Positions 9,366 through 18,228 of a DNA stretch of 64,000 nt are shown here, in pieces. Made by a program: the position numbers and the translations under genes. This DNA is from Corynebacterium sp. (GTDB taxonomy: Bacteria; Actinomycetota; Actinomycetes; Mycobacteriales; Mycobacteriaceae), in assembly GCF_022712275.1 (NCBI RefSeq), contig NZ_JALAGU010000055.1, positions 40,978 to 104,977 on the forward strand, read 5' to 3'. Every line of letters begins with the position of its first letter. Within the stretch, counting starts at the first letter, position 1. The notes below the pieces were generated by a model. That model saw only the letters and a program-made list of their open reading frames with translations, searched no databases and had not been told where the DNA came from.

Positions 9366-10382
9366 TCAGCGGTCCCGTGGGACCAAACGCCTCGTCTCGG
9401 AGACATCGTGGTTGATCGCGGCGATGAGCGTGTCGAGGTCGCCGTAGGCCTCCATGCCGCGGATCCGGTCGATGAAGCTCACCGTGACCTTGCGTCCGTA
9501 GAGGTCGGCCTCATGGTCGAGGACGAACGCCTCCACACTGCGGGTCTCGTCACCGAAGGTGGGGTTGGTGCCCACCGAGATCGCCGCGGGCATGTGCACC
9601 TCCACCGGCATATCACCGACGAGTTCCCCGGCCGGATCCTTGTGGGTCGGCAGGATGCGCAGGTCACCGGCATACACACCGTCGGAGGGCAGCGCCTGCG
9701 CGTCCGGGAAGTAGAGGTTCGCCGTGGGGAACCCGAGGGCCGCACCACCGCGTCCTGCGCCGCGGGTGACCACGCCGCGGACCGTGAAGTTGCGGCCCAG
9801 GGCGCGTCCGGCGGCGGCGACGTCGCCCTCGGCGAGCCGGTCACGGATCCAGGTGGAGCACACGACATGGTCCTCGGCGGACGCCCCACCGAGTGCCGGA
9901 TCGCCGGCGTCGCTCAGCAGGCCGTGGGTGATGACCTCCACTCCCCTGGCCTCGCCGAGCGTCCTCATGGTGTCGCTGGTGCCGGCGGCGAGGTGCCCGA
10001 AGGTGAAGTTGTCGCCGATGACGACGGCACGGGTGTGGAGGGTGTCGACGATGACGCGGTCGAAGTACTCCTCCGGGGTCCAGCCGGCGAGCTCGCGGTC
10101 GAAGTTGATGACGAGCATCGCGTCGATGCCGTAGCGCGCGGCGGTGACGGACCGCTGCTCGAGGGATGCCAGGGCCGGCGGGATGGCGTCGGGCCGGAAG
10201 AACACGGTGGGGTGCGGGTCGAAGGTGACCATCACCGCGGGCACACCGAGATCGTGTGCCCGCCGCACCGCAGAGTTGATGAGCTGCTGGTGACCACGGT
10301 GAACGCCGTCGAAAACGCCGATGGTGACGACCGAGCCAGCCAGATCGGCAGGCACCTGTTCCAGTCCGTTCCAGATATCCAC
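9366..10382 (-). CDS. ribF: Bifunctional riboflavin kinase / FAD synthetase
   Basis: RibF makes FMN from riboflavin and then FAD. The start is a GTG at 10382 (VDIWNGLEQVPADLAG), giving 338 residues, the usual size; the longer open frame overlaps truB antisense. The N-terminal nucleotidyltransferase motif GVFDGVHRGHQQL, the internal GDNFTFGHLAAG and the C-terminal kinase motif GFPTANL with NPTFGDETRSVEAF are visible. It is divergent from truB with 46 bases between starts, the standard actinobacterial arrangement. Confidence 0.96.
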   Translation of the reverse strand: MDIWNGLEQVPADLAGSVVTIGVFDGVHRGHQQLINSAVRRAHDLGVPAVMVTFDPHPTVFFRPDAIPPALASLEQRSVTAARYGIDAMLVINFDRELAGWTPEEYFDRVIVDTLHTRAVVIGDNFTFGHLAAGTSDTMRTLGEARGVEVITHGLLSDAGDPALGGASAEDHVVCSTWIRDRLAEGDVAAAGRALGRNFTVRGVVTRGAGRGGAALGFPTANLYFPDAQALPSDGVYAGDLRILPTHKDPAGELVGDMPVEVHMPAAISVGTNPTFGDETRSVEAFVLDHEADLYGRKVTVSFIDRIRGMEAYGDLDTLIAAINHDVSETRRLVPRDR

Positions 10383-10428
10383 GGGCACCAGAATACGACA
10401 TGACCGGCCACCTCCTAGACTGTGCTCC

Positions 10429-11403
10429 ATGCCCAGAACGGACCCCCGCCCTGTACTCGACCGCTCCGGCCTCGTCGTCGTCGACAAGCCGGCCGGGATG
10501 ACCAGCCATGATGTGGTCTCGCGGCTGCGCCGGATCTTCGGCACCCGTCGTGTCGGCCATTCCGGCACGCTTGATCCGATGGCCACCGGAGTGCTCGTCG
10601 TCGGTATCGAGCGCGGCACCCGCTTCCTCGCCCACGTCGTCACCCACGACAAGCGCTATGCGGCGACGGTCCGACTCGGCGCGTCCACCCTCACCGACGA
10701 TGCCGAGGGGGAGGTACTCACCACCGCGGACGCCGCGACGCTGGCGTCCCTCACCGAGCAGCAGGTGCGCGAGGCGTTCGCGGCGCAGACCGGGGAGATC
10801 ATGCAGCGGCCGAGCTCGGTGAGTTCGGTGAAGATCAACGGTCGACGTGCCCATGAGCTGGTGCGCGAGGGGGTGGACGTGGTCCTGCCGGAGCGCCCGG
10901 TCACTGTCTTCTCCCTCGAGGTGGACGCGGTGCGCATCAGCGAGGGGTCGGTCGAGGCGGACATCCGGGTGCACTGTTCCTCCGGTACCTACATCCGCTC
11001 GATCGCCCGGGATGTGGGGGCGGAACTCGAGGTCGGCGGGCACCTCACTGCACTGCGTCGGACCTCTGCCGGCCCCTTCGACATCGCGGAGGCGCGCACG
11101 CTCGACGAGCTCAACAGGCAGAAGGACGCGGTACTGGCGTCCTTCCCGGAGGGGACGGATCCGCGGAGCGTCTCCCCGGAACTGTCACTGTCGCTCGACG
11201 AGGCGATGGTGCGGTGCTTCCCGGTCCGGAACGTGACCGAGGACCAGGGCAGTGCCCTGGCCCTCGGTAAATGGTTGGAACCGGTGGGCGACCGTGAGGT
11301 GGTCGCAGCGGTCACCCCCTCAGGTCACGCCGTGGCGCTGCTGGAGGAGAAGGGGAAACGGGCGGCGAGTGTATTCGTCGCCCGTCCGGCCGGAATGGAG
11401 TGA
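10429..11403 (+). CDS. truB: tRNA pseudouridine(55) synthase
   Basis: TruB converts U55 of the T-loop of tRNAs to pseudouridine. The 324-residue protein begins MPRTDPRPVLDRSGLVVVDKPAGMTSHDVV and carries the catalytic aspartate in GHSGTLDPMATGVL. RMKY-type motifs are recognisable around YAATVRLG, and the C-terminal extension fits actinobacterial TruB. The ATG at 10429 was chosen because the frame upstream is antisense to the start of ribF. Confidence 0.96.
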   Translation: MPRTDPRPVLDRSGLVVVDKPAGMTSHDVVSRLRRIFGTRRVGHSGTLDPMATGVLVVGIERGTRFLAHVVTHDKRYAATVRLGASTLTDDAEGEVLTTADAATLASLTEQQVREAFAAQTGEIMQRPSSVSSVKINGRRAHELVREGVDVVLPERPVTVFSLEVDAVRISEGSVEADIRVHCSSGTYIRSIARDVGAELEVGGHLTALRRTSAGPFDIAEARTLDELNRQKDAVLASFPEGTDPRSVSPELSLSLDEAMVRCFPVRNVTEDQGSALALGKWLEPVGDREVVAAVTPSGHAVALLEEKGKRAASVFVARPAGME

Positions 11404-11662
11404 GACTCCCCCAGGAGCCCGGACCCGGGATAGTCGGGATGCTCGGCAGGGTCAGCCCGGAGGAACCGCAGGGTCAGCCCGGAGGAACCCAGGACCTGGT
11501 CGCCGTTGCTGGAGCCGAAGGTCGGGGCGTCCCCGAAGGAGGAACCCAGCGGGATGTCACTGACGACCTCCGGTCCGATCTGGATGTTGACCGGGGAGGC
11601 AGCTGCGGGAAGCTGATCAGCGGGCCGCTGACGATCTCGTTGATCTGGACGACAGGGGACAT
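11404..11662 (-). pseudogene. Remnant of a small unidentified protein
   Basis: From an ATG at 11662 the minus strand reads MSPVVQINEIVSGPLIS, then one base out of frame continues with strongly GC3-biased codons as SPVNIQIGPEVVSDIP, LGSSFGDAPTFGSS and onward. A 22-base tandem duplication (11447-11489) breaks the frame again. Third-position GC near 100 percent in the second frame suggests this was coding. I do not recognise the family; the Gly/Ser-rich, hydrophobic character could fit a small surface protein. The 406-base gap between truB and the ComA-like gene holds nothing else that I can support. Confidence 0.35.
11447..11489. repeat. Two direct copies of a 21-base unit, period 22
   Basis: The unit CAGGGTCAGCCCGGAGGAAC plus one C occurs at 11447-11467 and again, exactly, at 11469-11489, separated by one base. 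The period of 22 is not a multiple of three, so the duplication shifts the frame of the remnant it lies in. Confidence 0.85.
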
Positions 11663-11809
11663 GTGGATACTCTTCTGTCGTGGGGCACTGCGTGACAGCG
11701 CCTGTATCTACAGCACCCGGAGGATTTCACCACCACAAAGAGCAGATATACTGCACCCTTGCTGAAGTACCCGTCGTTCACCCAGGTCAGAGCTGTGATC
11801 TGACAGATT

Positions 11810-12646
11810 CTAGGGACGGGGATTGATGACCCGTCCCCAGGTGGACTTGTTGCCCCAGATGTTCTGACGGAGACCCTCCAGCTGGAGGATCTGGCTGTGG
11901 TCGACGAAGAGGTTGCACTCGTTGCCGTAGTTCTTCACGTACCACTCGAACACGGGCCCGTCGGCGGCTTCGAACATGACGTTCTCCAGGCCGAGACCGT
12001 TGATGATGGACGCCGCGGCGCCGGTGTTCCACTCGACGACGTTCTCCGTGATGCCCTCGGACTCGATCATGATGATCGACGCGCCGGCGTCGAGGGCGCG
12101 CTGACCGCGGTCGATGAGGTCGCCGACGTCCTTGGCGGATTCGGCGGCCAGTTCAGCCTCGGTGGAGTCGCCGCCGGAGCCGATCTGGATGCCCAGTTCC
12201 GGCTTGGCCTTCAGACCTGCTTTGACGACTTTCTCCACCAGGCGCTCCAGGCCGCTGGTGGGCAGCATGATGAAGCCGGTGGAGATCTCGATGACGTCGA
12301 AGCCGACGTCCTTGGCCTCCTTGAGGTACTGGTCGACGGCGTCGTCCCCGTAGCGCAGGACGGTCTCGATCCAGCCTCCGGAGGAGACGTAGGCGTCGTT
12401 CTCGTGGGCGATGTCGCTGAACGCGCGGACCTGCTCCGGCGGGACCAGGGAGAAGGACCCGCCCGCCCACTTGATGCCGTCGACCCACTGCCCTGCGACG
12501 TCGAAGACGTCCTGCAGGTGACGGGTGCCGAAGGTGTTGTAGTAGGGCGCGCGGATCTCGGTCATGCCGAAGGAGCGTGGCTTCGAGGGACGGTAGGCAC
12601 GGGGGACGAAGTTGAATGAGACGTTCTCGTTGATGGCGTTGCTCAT
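11810..12646 (-). CDS. Phosphosulfolactate synthase (ComA)-like protein
   Basis: A 278-residue TIM-barrel protein of the ComA family (phosphosulfolactate synthase, PF02679), which in archaea and some bacteria adds sulfite to phosphoenolpyruvate. Family features are KPRSFGMTEIRAPYYNTFGTR near the N-terminus, DGIKWAGGSFSLVP, DAYVSSGGWIETVL, VGFDVIEISTGFIMLP and ASIIMIESEGITEN. It follows a MmgE/PrpD gene by 79 bases on the same strand. No other coenzyme M genes are in the window, so the true substrate is unknown. It may be a relative working on another enolate or organic acid. Confidence 0.7.
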   Translation of the reverse strand: MSNAINENVSFNFVPRAYRPSKPRSFGMTEIRAPYYNTFGTRHLQDVFDVAGQWVDGIKWAGGSFSLVPPEQVRAFSDIAHENDAYVSSGGWIETVLRYGDDAVDQYLKEAKDVGFDVIEISTGFIMLPTSGLERLVEKVVKAGLKAKPELGIQIGSGGDSTEAELAAESAKDVGDLIDRGQRALDAGASIIMIESEGITENVVEWNTGAAASIINGLGLENVMFEAADGPVFEWYVKNYGNECNLFVDHSQILQLEGLRQNIWGNKSTWGRVINPRP

Positions 12647-12658
12647 GGCTGAGCCTCC

Positions 12659-12686
12659 TGGTGTGGTGATGGTGGTGTGGTGATGG
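12659..12686. repeat. 14-base tandem duplication between the ComA-like and PrpD-like genes
   Basis: TGGTGTGGTGATGG occurs twice head to tail, in the 79-base gap upstream of the ComA-like start. A small hairpin (GGCAC / GTGCC) follows on the PrpD side. No function is evident. Confidence 0.7.
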
Positions 12687-12725
12687 TGCGCCGGGGGGCA
12701 CGGTGGTGTGCCGGGGAAGGTGGGG

Positions 12726-14114
12726 TCAGGCGGTCGCGGGCACGGCCCCGCGCACGGTGCTGACCTTGGCCAGCGCGGCGGTCAGCTCGCCGACCCGGTG
12801 ATGCTCGAGGTCGTGGACCAGCTCGGCGATCTCGTCACGCAGCGCCTGGTCCGCGAAGGGGGTGGTGAGCGCGTCGAACTTGCGGCGCGCCCCCTCCCAG
12901 TCCAGGGGCTGGGTGAAGAAGCCGTCGTAGGCGGATTCTTCCCGGGTGTACGAGGTGCCGTCATCGAGCGTGATGGTGACCACGGCAGGCATCTCGTCGG
13001 GGAAGCGGTCGGACAGGGCGTCATCCGGGGTGATGGTCACCTTCCGCATGAGGTCCTGGACATCGTCGGCGACGATGCGGGCCGGCTCATACTGGGCCGG
13101 GTTGAGCTCACCGTCGAGGGCGGCGACCGCCAGCATCCACGGCAGGGAGTGGTCGGCCTCCTCCTTGGTACGGACGAGCTGCTTGGAGCCCTCCTCTCCC
13201 CCGCCGATGATGGAGTAGGCGACGTCGAAGGTGGTGAGGCCGATGGCGGTGATCCGCGCCGGGTCGATGTCGTGCTCGGCACGGAGCTTGAGCACGGCGT
13301 CCAGTGCGGACTGGGAGTGGATCTCCGCGTTGTACTTCTTGATGATCGACCGGGTGACGCGCTCCAGGTTCTCCTTCGACCAGTCCAGCTCGTAGTAGCC
13401 GGCGAGATCCTTGAAGCCCTTGTTGCCCTCGAAGACCTCCTCGGGGCCGGTGATTCCGCGGGACGCCAGCAGCGCCGACCAGGTGCCTTCCTTGGCGACG
13501 TGCGGGTAGGCCAGGCCCTTCCAGTGCGACAGATTGCCGGTGCGGGTGACGCGCAGGGCGACGTTCGCGGTACCGGCCATGGCGGCGGCGTTGGCTATCT
13601 GTTCGGCGGGCAGGCCGAGGGCTTTGGCGGCGGACGCTGCGGCGGCGAAGGCGCCCTGGGTGGTGTGGTCGAACCCGAGGGCACGGACCGGAGCGACGTC
13701 GGAGAACCGGGCGTGGACCTGGTAGGCGACTGCGAAGGCGGTGAGCAGGTCGGCACCGGAGGCGTCGACCGATTCCGCGGCGGCGAGGACGGCACCGAAG
13801 TTGTCGGAGGGGTGGTTGGTCTCCCCCTTTGCCAGGTAGGCGTCCATGAAGTCGAGGTAGCGGCTCAATGCGCTGTTGAAGAAGGCCGCACGCTCCGGGG
13901 TGGTCTTCCCGCCGCCGATGAGTGTGGACTGTTCGGTACCGCCGAGATCTTCGAGGAGGCCCCGGATGGCGACGACGGGCTCGGCGTCCAGCGCACCGAC
14001 GGCGACACCGAGGGTGTCGAGGACACGGATCTTGAGCTGTTCCAGGGCCTCGGGACTGAGATCCTCAAGCCGGGCATTCTCGACGAATGTGGCGAGTTCC
14101 TGCACTTCTGTCAC
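12726..14114 (-). CDS. MmgE/PrpD family protein
   Basis: A 462-residue member of the MmgE/PrpD family, which includes 2-methylcitrate dehydratase, cis-aconitate decarboxylase and iminodisuccinate epimerase. Visible family segments are RVLDTLGVAVGA, YLDFMDAYLAKGETNHPSDNFG, QVHARFSDVAP and KKYNAEIHSQSALDAVLKL. The methylcitrate genes prpB and prpC are absent nearby, and the partner is a ComA-like protein instead. A role in propionate metabolism is therefore not supported, and the substrate is unknown. The 5' gap to the divergent YciO gene contains palindromic sequence that could be an operator. Confidence 0.8.
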   Translation of the reverse strand: MTEVQELATFVENARLEDLSPEALEQLKIRVLDTLGVAVGALDAEPVVAIRGLLEDLGGTEQSTLIGGGKTTPERAAFFNSALSRYLDFMDAYLAKGETNHPSDNFGAVLAAAESVDASGADLLTAFAVAYQVHARFSDVAPVRALGFDHTTQGAFAAAASAAKALGLPAEQIANAAAMAGTANVALRVTRTGNLSHWKGLAYPHVAKEGTWSALLASRGITGPEEVFEGNKGFKDLAGYYELDWSKENLERVTRSIIKKYNAEIHSQSALDAVLKLRAEHDIDPARITAIGLTTFDVAYSIIGGGEEGSKQLVRTKEEADHSLPWMLAVAALDGELNPAQYEPARIVADDVQDLMRKVTITPDDALSDRFPDEMPAVVTITLDDGTSYTREESAYDGFFTQPLDWEGARRKFDALTTPFADQALRDEIAELVHDLEHHRVGELTAALAKVSTVRGAVPATA

Positions 14115-14307
14115 GTAAGACTCCTTGATCGTGGTGAAATGTGGTTAGGCTCCCCTTGGTGTACGGGCGGCCGTGGCTGAACCTTCCCGCGACACGGACC
14201 GGAAAACAAGGACTTTGTGATACTTCGCACACCTCCCCCGCCGATCCCCCGCGAACATCACCCGGATTCCCACCGCTCCCGCCGGATGCTCTACAATGCC
14301 AATCAGT

Positions 14308-14337
14308 GAGACGCCGTCTCCCGACCTGTGAGACGGC
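14308..14337. promoter_or_regulatory. Palindromic site GAGACGcCGTCTC plus a third half-site
   Basis: GAGACG-C-CGTCTC (14308-14320) is a perfect 13-base palindrome around its centre. A third half-site, GAGACGGC, follows at 14330-14337 and can also pair with GCCGTCTC to form an 8-base stem. The site lies between the divergent PrpD-like and YciO genes and could be a repressor operator or an RNA hairpin in the YciO leader. Confidence 0.4.
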
Positions 14338-14376
14338 GCCAGCCCCTGAAGACCACGAAGGATGAGTGAGGAACCC

Positions 14377-15156
14377 ATGGCCAACAACCAGATCACCTGG
14401 AACGGCGGACTCCAGGAGGAGGCCGTCGAGCTCCTCCGCACCCCCGGACACATCGTCGTCACCCCGACGAAGGTCGGCTACATCATCGCCACCAGCGACC
14501 GCGAGGGCCTCGAGCGCAAGTTCGCCGTCAAGCACCGGAAGCGCAACAAGCCGGGTGTCGTCCTCTGCGGTTCCATCGAGCAGCTCAAGGAACTCGCCCA
14601 GCTGACCCCGGAGATCGAGAAGTTCTACCAGACCTGTGTCGACCGCGACATCCTCATGGGCTGCATCCTCCCCTGGAAGGAGGGTGCCCAGGAGAAGTAC
14701 CTGCCCGAGGGTGCCGACGAGCTGGCCACCGATGTCCGCGGCACCAGCTGCTTCGTGCTGAAGTTCGGCGTCCCCGGCGAGAACATCGCCCGTGAGCTGT
14801 GGGAGAAGGACCGTCGTCTGGTCTTCGCCTCCTCCGCCAACCCGTCCGGCAAGGGCAACCGCGGCCTGGTGGAGGGCATCGGCGACGAGATCGCCAACGA
14901 GGCTGACCTGGTCATCGAGGGTGACTCCTACGTGGCGTCCATCCAGCCCGACAAGTCCATCGAGACCCGCTATGAGCAGGGCGTCATGGTCTCCATGGTC
15001 GACACCGACGGCACCATCATCCCGGAACAGCACGGCGAGCGCGGCATCACCCCGTGCCCGACCCTGATCCGCAAGGGCGTCTACAACGACGAGATCGTCC
15101 TGATCCTGTCCGAGCAGTTCAACAGCTGGGACTTCCGCCAGGGCGCCTACTACTGA
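14377..15156 (+). CDS. YciO/YrdC (Sua5)-family protein
   Basis: A 259-residue protein of the Sua5/YciO/YrdC family, to which L-threonylcarbamoyladenylate synthases (tRNA t6A formation) belong. Segments include GHIVVTPTKVGYIIATSDREGLERKFAVKHR, NKPGVVLCGS and the FASSANPSGKGN motif. It departs from the usual YrdC pattern (for example a KVGYIIATS stretch in place of PTDTVYGLG), so it may be a YciO-like paralogue rather than the essential t6A enzyme. The ATG at 14377 has a GAGG ribosome site; an ATG at 14362 would add five residues. Confidence 0.75.
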   Translation: MANNQITWNGGLQEEAVELLRTPGHIVVTPTKVGYIIATSDREGLERKFAVKHRKRNKPGVVLCGSIEQLKELAQLTPEIEKFYQTCVDRDILMGCILPWKEGAQEKYLPEGADELATDVRGTSCFVLKFGVPGENIARELWEKDRRLVFASSANPSGKGNRGLVEGIGDEIANEADLVIEGDSYVASIQPDKSIETRYEQGVMVSMVDTDGTIIPEQHGERGITPCPTLIRKGVYNDEIVLILSEQFNSWDFRQGAYY

Positions 15157-15222
15157 TCCGGTAGCCCCGCCCCGGTCATCTTCCCCGACGGCCCTGTGAC
15201 CGTCACCCCTGTGTCGTCACCG

Positions 15223-15981
15223 TCACCTGCGGATTCCGCAGACGGTGGCGACATAGCCGTCCCTGATGACCCACGACCCGGTGATCTCGTCGACCGGTGT
15301 GGGGCTGGTGAGCAGCCGTGCCCGCCAGGTCCCGCCGACGTGCCCGGAGCCGACGGACCCCCGGCCGATGCCGCTGTCGATCTCCAGGTGGAGTTCGGCC
15401 TCGTCGAAGTCGAGGAAGCGTCCTGCCAGGGGGAACCAGGACTTGTAGACGCACTCCTTGGCGGAGAAGAGCACGGTGCCGAGCATGTTCTCGCACCGCT
15501 CACTGCCCGTCAGCCGGGACAGTGACCACCGCTCCAGCGGCGAGGTCACCGCGTTGAAGACACCGCCGGTCAACGGCTGCGCCTTCTCCACGTCCAGACC
15601 CACGCTGCGCCAGACGCCGGCGTCCCCCACCAGTGCGCCGCGCAGGCCTTCTGTGTGGGACAGGGTGCCGACAATGCCGTGGGGGAACAGCGGCATACCC
15701 TTCTCCCCGCGCAGAATCGGTTCGTCCCTCCCCCAGCGTCGCAGGGCCTCGTGGGCACACCAGCGGGCGTCGCCGAAGTCCGACTTGCGGGAGGCCACGG
15801 CGCGGGCGACGAGGCGGCGTTCCAGATCATGGAGCCGGTGGAACCGGCCGAGGTCGGGGGTGCCGTCCGTGTGGAGCTCGACCACCGAGGTGCCGGCCGG
15901 CAGGTCGAGTGCGGCGAGCAGCGACTCACGCGGGGAACCGTCGCGGTTCATCGAGGTGATGCGGGGGGCGGACAGGATCAT
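15223..15981 (-). CDS. pptT: 4'-phosphopantetheinyl transferase (PptT type)
   Basis: Sfp/PptT-type transferase that adds the phosphopantetheine arm to carrier proteins; in mycolate-forming actinobacteria it serves type I fatty acid synthase and the mycolate condensing polyketide synthase. The 252-residue protein shows GMPLFPHGIVGTLSHTEG, the metal-binding SVGLDVEKAQPL and the FSAKECVYKSWFPL motif. Its start (15981) overlaps the metallophosphoesterase stop by four bases (ATGA). That pairing is conserved in corynebacteria next to truB and rbfA. Confidence 0.92.
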   Translation of the reverse strand: MILSAPRITSMNRDGSPRESLLAALDLPAGTSVVELHTDGTPDLGRFHRLHDLERRLVARAVASRKSDFGDARWCAHEALRRWGRDEPILRGEKGMPLFPHGIVGTLSHTEGLRGALVGDAGVWRSVGLDVEKAQPLTGGVFNAVTSPLERWSLSRLTGSERCENMLGTVLFSAKECVYKSWFPLAGRFLDFDEAELHLEIDSGIGRGSVGSGHVGGTWRARLLTSPTPVDEITGSWVIRDGYVATVCGIRR

Positions 15982-16802
15982 GGGACGACCTCCGTAAGGA
16001 CGGGGAAGGGCCAGAGACGACGGTCGCGGCGCGGCGGCAGGGACCGTTCGTGCTCGCGCGGGTAACCGAGGGAGACTTCGGCGTGGGTGACGCCGTCGAA
16101 CTCCCGGACCAGGGGGATATGCAGATGCCCGTAAACCACGGTGGAGGCCCGGAACCGCACCGGCCAGTCCTCGGTGTCCCGGGTTCCGGACCACAGGGCG
16201 ATCTCGGGCAGTACGAGATTGTCGGTGACCTCGCGGATCAGCGGCCAGTGGTTGACCAGGACCGTGGGACCGGTGACCCGGGACAGCCGACGGACGGTGT
16301 AGCTCAGCCGTTCGCGGCACCAGGCGGGCACGTCGACGAACGGTGCGATGGCCACCTGGTCGGTGAACATCACGCCGTTGCCTTCGGCGGCGGTGAGCGC
16401 CTCGGCGACGCTGAGGGCGGGATCGCGCCAGCTGTGGTCGTAGAGGGTGAACATGGGGACGACGGTGTGCGCGCCGAAGACGGGGTAGATGTCCTCCGGG
16501 GTGGTGACGCCGATCTCCCGGCAGCCCTCGACGAGCTCCCGGTAGCGGTCACGACCGCGGTGGGGGTCACTGGAACGGCAGAACAGCTCGTGGTTGCCGG
16601 GTACCCAGATCACCCGTGCGAAGCACTCGGTGAACCTGCCCAGGGTCTTGAGGACGGTACTGACGCGCTCGGCCACGTCGCCGGCGACGATCAGCCAGTC
16701 CTCGGGGTGTTCCGGGCGGACGAGGTCGTCGACGAGGTCCCGGTTTCCCGGGGCTGCGATGTGCAGGTCGGAGACTGCCCAGAGCGTGCGGTGCTCTGTC
16801 AT
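15978..16802 (-). CDS. Metallophosphoesterase
   Basis: A calcineurin-like metallophosphoesterase of 274 residues from MTEHRTLWAVSDLHIA at 16802. The full metal-site series is present: SDLHIA, IVAGDVAE, WVPGNHELF, LVNHWPL and YGHLHIP. The substrate is unknown. The longer upstream frame (to 16883) is rejected because homology begins at MTEHRTLW; an AGGAGG sequence lies 12 bases ahead of that start. It is translationally coupled to pptT. In mycobacteria a similar neighbour (PptH) removes phosphopantetheine from carrier proteins, so an opposing function to PptT is a reasonable inference here. Confidence 0.85.
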   Translation of the reverse strand: MTEHRTLWAVSDLHIAAPGNRDLVDDLVRPEHPEDWLIVAGDVAERVSTVLKTLGRFTECFARVIWVPGNHELFCRSSDPHRGRDRYRELVEGCREIGVTTPEDIYPVFGAHTVVPMFTLYDHSWRDPALSVAEALTAAEGNGVMFTDQVAIAPFVDVPAWCRERLSYTVRRLSRVTGPTVLVNHWPLIREVTDNLVLPEIALWSGTRDTEDWPVRFRASTVVYGHLHIPLVREFDGVTHAEVSLGYPREHERSLPPRRDRRLWPFPVLTEVVP

Positions 16803-16883
16803 GGTCCGGATCTGCCTCCTGTCCTCGACGTCATCAATCCCTGGTTCCCAGGTCACTTTAGTCACACAAGTAACATCTGTCAC

Positions 16884-18227
16884 TCAGTTCACACCGGTGC
16901 GTTGCCACCGGTCCGACCGGTAGCGTAGCGCCACCGCCGCCAACCGCAACAGCAGAAAGGCCAGCAGCCCACACCACACACCGGTCAGTCCCAGGTCGGC
17001 GGCACCCGCCACAAGTACACCGGGAATGAAACCACATGCCAGTGAGACAATCGTCGCAGTCCGCAGGAATGCAACATCACCGGCTCCGAGAAGCACCCCG
17101 TCAAGGGCGAAGACCACTCCTCCGACCACGGCCATCACCACCAGGACCCACCATGCCGAGTGCAGCGCACCCAGCACATCGTCGTCCGTGGTGAACAGTC
17201 CCGGCAGGACGGTCACACCGAGCGCCAGCACCACGGCCAGTACGCTACCTGCCCCGACTGAGAAGCGCAGCACATGTCGTGCAACCTGTCGGGAGGCGTC
17301 CCGTGCCCCGGCCCCCAGGGCTGCTCCGACGAGAGCCTGGGCGGCGACCGCCACCGAGTCCAGCAGCAGGGTGAGCAGGTTCCACAGCTGGAGCAGCACC
17401 TGGTGGGCGGCCAGCGCCCCGGGACCGGAGCGCGCCGCGACCGCCGCCGCGGACACGAAGGCGACCTGGAATCCCAGCGAGCGCAGCACGAGATCGCGCC
17501 CCGCCACGAGCTGGGGCCGGATCACCGACCAGGTAGGACGCACCGGACGCCCGTCGCCGACCTGGCCCCAGGTCCGCATCAGGCAGACCACGAAGCAGCC
17601 GGCGGTGACGGTCTCCCCCGCCACCGTGGCCCACGCCGAGCCGATGATCCCGTACCGGGAGACCGCCCAGGGAACCGCGAAGGCCACCGGGACCAGGCCG
17701 GCCAGGGTGAACCACAGCGGACGTCGGGTGTCGGCGATCCCGCGCAACCACCCGTTGCCGGCCATGACGGTCAGCGCGGGAATGATCGCCAGACACGCGA
17801 CGTGGAGCCAGCGGGTGGCCCCGTGGGCGATACGGGTGGCGTCCTCCCCGTCGCCGGCCAGCCAGCCGGTCACCGGGCCGGCGACCAGGGCCACGGTCAC
17901 GGCGAGGGTGGAGCCGACCACCAGGGCGACCCAGGTGGCCTGGATACCCTCGGCGACGGCTCCGGTGCGGTCACCGGCTCCGAAGCGACGGGCGGCCCGG
18001 GCGGTCGTGCCGTAGGACAGGAAGGTCAGCTGGGTGGTGACCTGGGTCAGTACCGTCGTGCCGGCTGCCAGCGAGGCCAGCTCGACCGCCCCGAGACGCC
18101 CCACCCAGGCGGTATCCCACAGCAGGTACAGCGGGGTAGCGGCAAGAACCGCCAGTGCGGGCAGGGCGAGACCGAGAATGGTCCGCGCATCTGCCCGCAC
18201 CGGCGGTCGTGACGTGACTGCCGGCAC
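16884..18227 (-). CDS. MATE family efflux transporter (DinF type)
   Basis: A polytopic membrane protein of about 447 residues, probably twelve helices, of the MATE exporter family. DinF-like features are PLYLLWDTAWVGRLGAVELASLAAG near the N-terminus and AAHQVLLQLWNLLTLLLDSVAVAAQALVG in the second half. The start is GTG at 18227, directly after the rbfA stop, or GTG at 18236 overlapping it; the much longer frame upstream is antisense-like read-through in rbfA. The substrate is unknown. Synteny next to rbfA is conserved in corynebacteria. Confidence 0.88.
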   Translation of the reverse strand: MPAVTSRPPVRADARTILGLALPALAVLAATPLYLLWDTAWVGRLGAVELASLAAGTTVLTQVTTQLTFLSYGTTARAARRFGAGDRTGAVAEGIQATWVALVVGSTLAVTVALVAGPVTGWLAGDGEDATRIAHGATRWLHVACLAIIPALTVMAGNGWLRGIADTRRPLWFTLAGLVPVAFAVPWAVSRYGIIGSAWATVAGETVTAGCFVVCLMRTWGQVGDGRPVRPTWSVIRPQLVAGRDLVLRSLGFQVAFVSAAAVAARSGPGALAAHQVLLQLWNLLTLLLDSVAVAAQALVGAALGAGARDASRQVARHVLRFSVGAGSVLAVVLALGVTVLPGLFTTDDDVLGALHSAWWVLVVMAVVGGVVFALDGVLLGAGDVAFLRTATIVSLACGFIPGVLVAGAADLGLTGVWCGLLAFLLLRLAAVALRYRSDRWQRTGVN

Positions 18228-18228
18228 C

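Noticed and set aside
12726..14114. Assignment of the PrpD-like gene to the methylcitrate cycle (prpD)
   Set aside because: Neither prpB nor prpC is adjacent, and the operon partner is a ComA-like protein, so the symbol would overstate the evidence.
12708..14180. 490-codon plus-strand frame opposite the PrpD-like gene
   Set aside because: The minus-strand reading has full MmgE/PrpD similarity. The plus reading is Gly/Asp/Val-rich and lacks homology.
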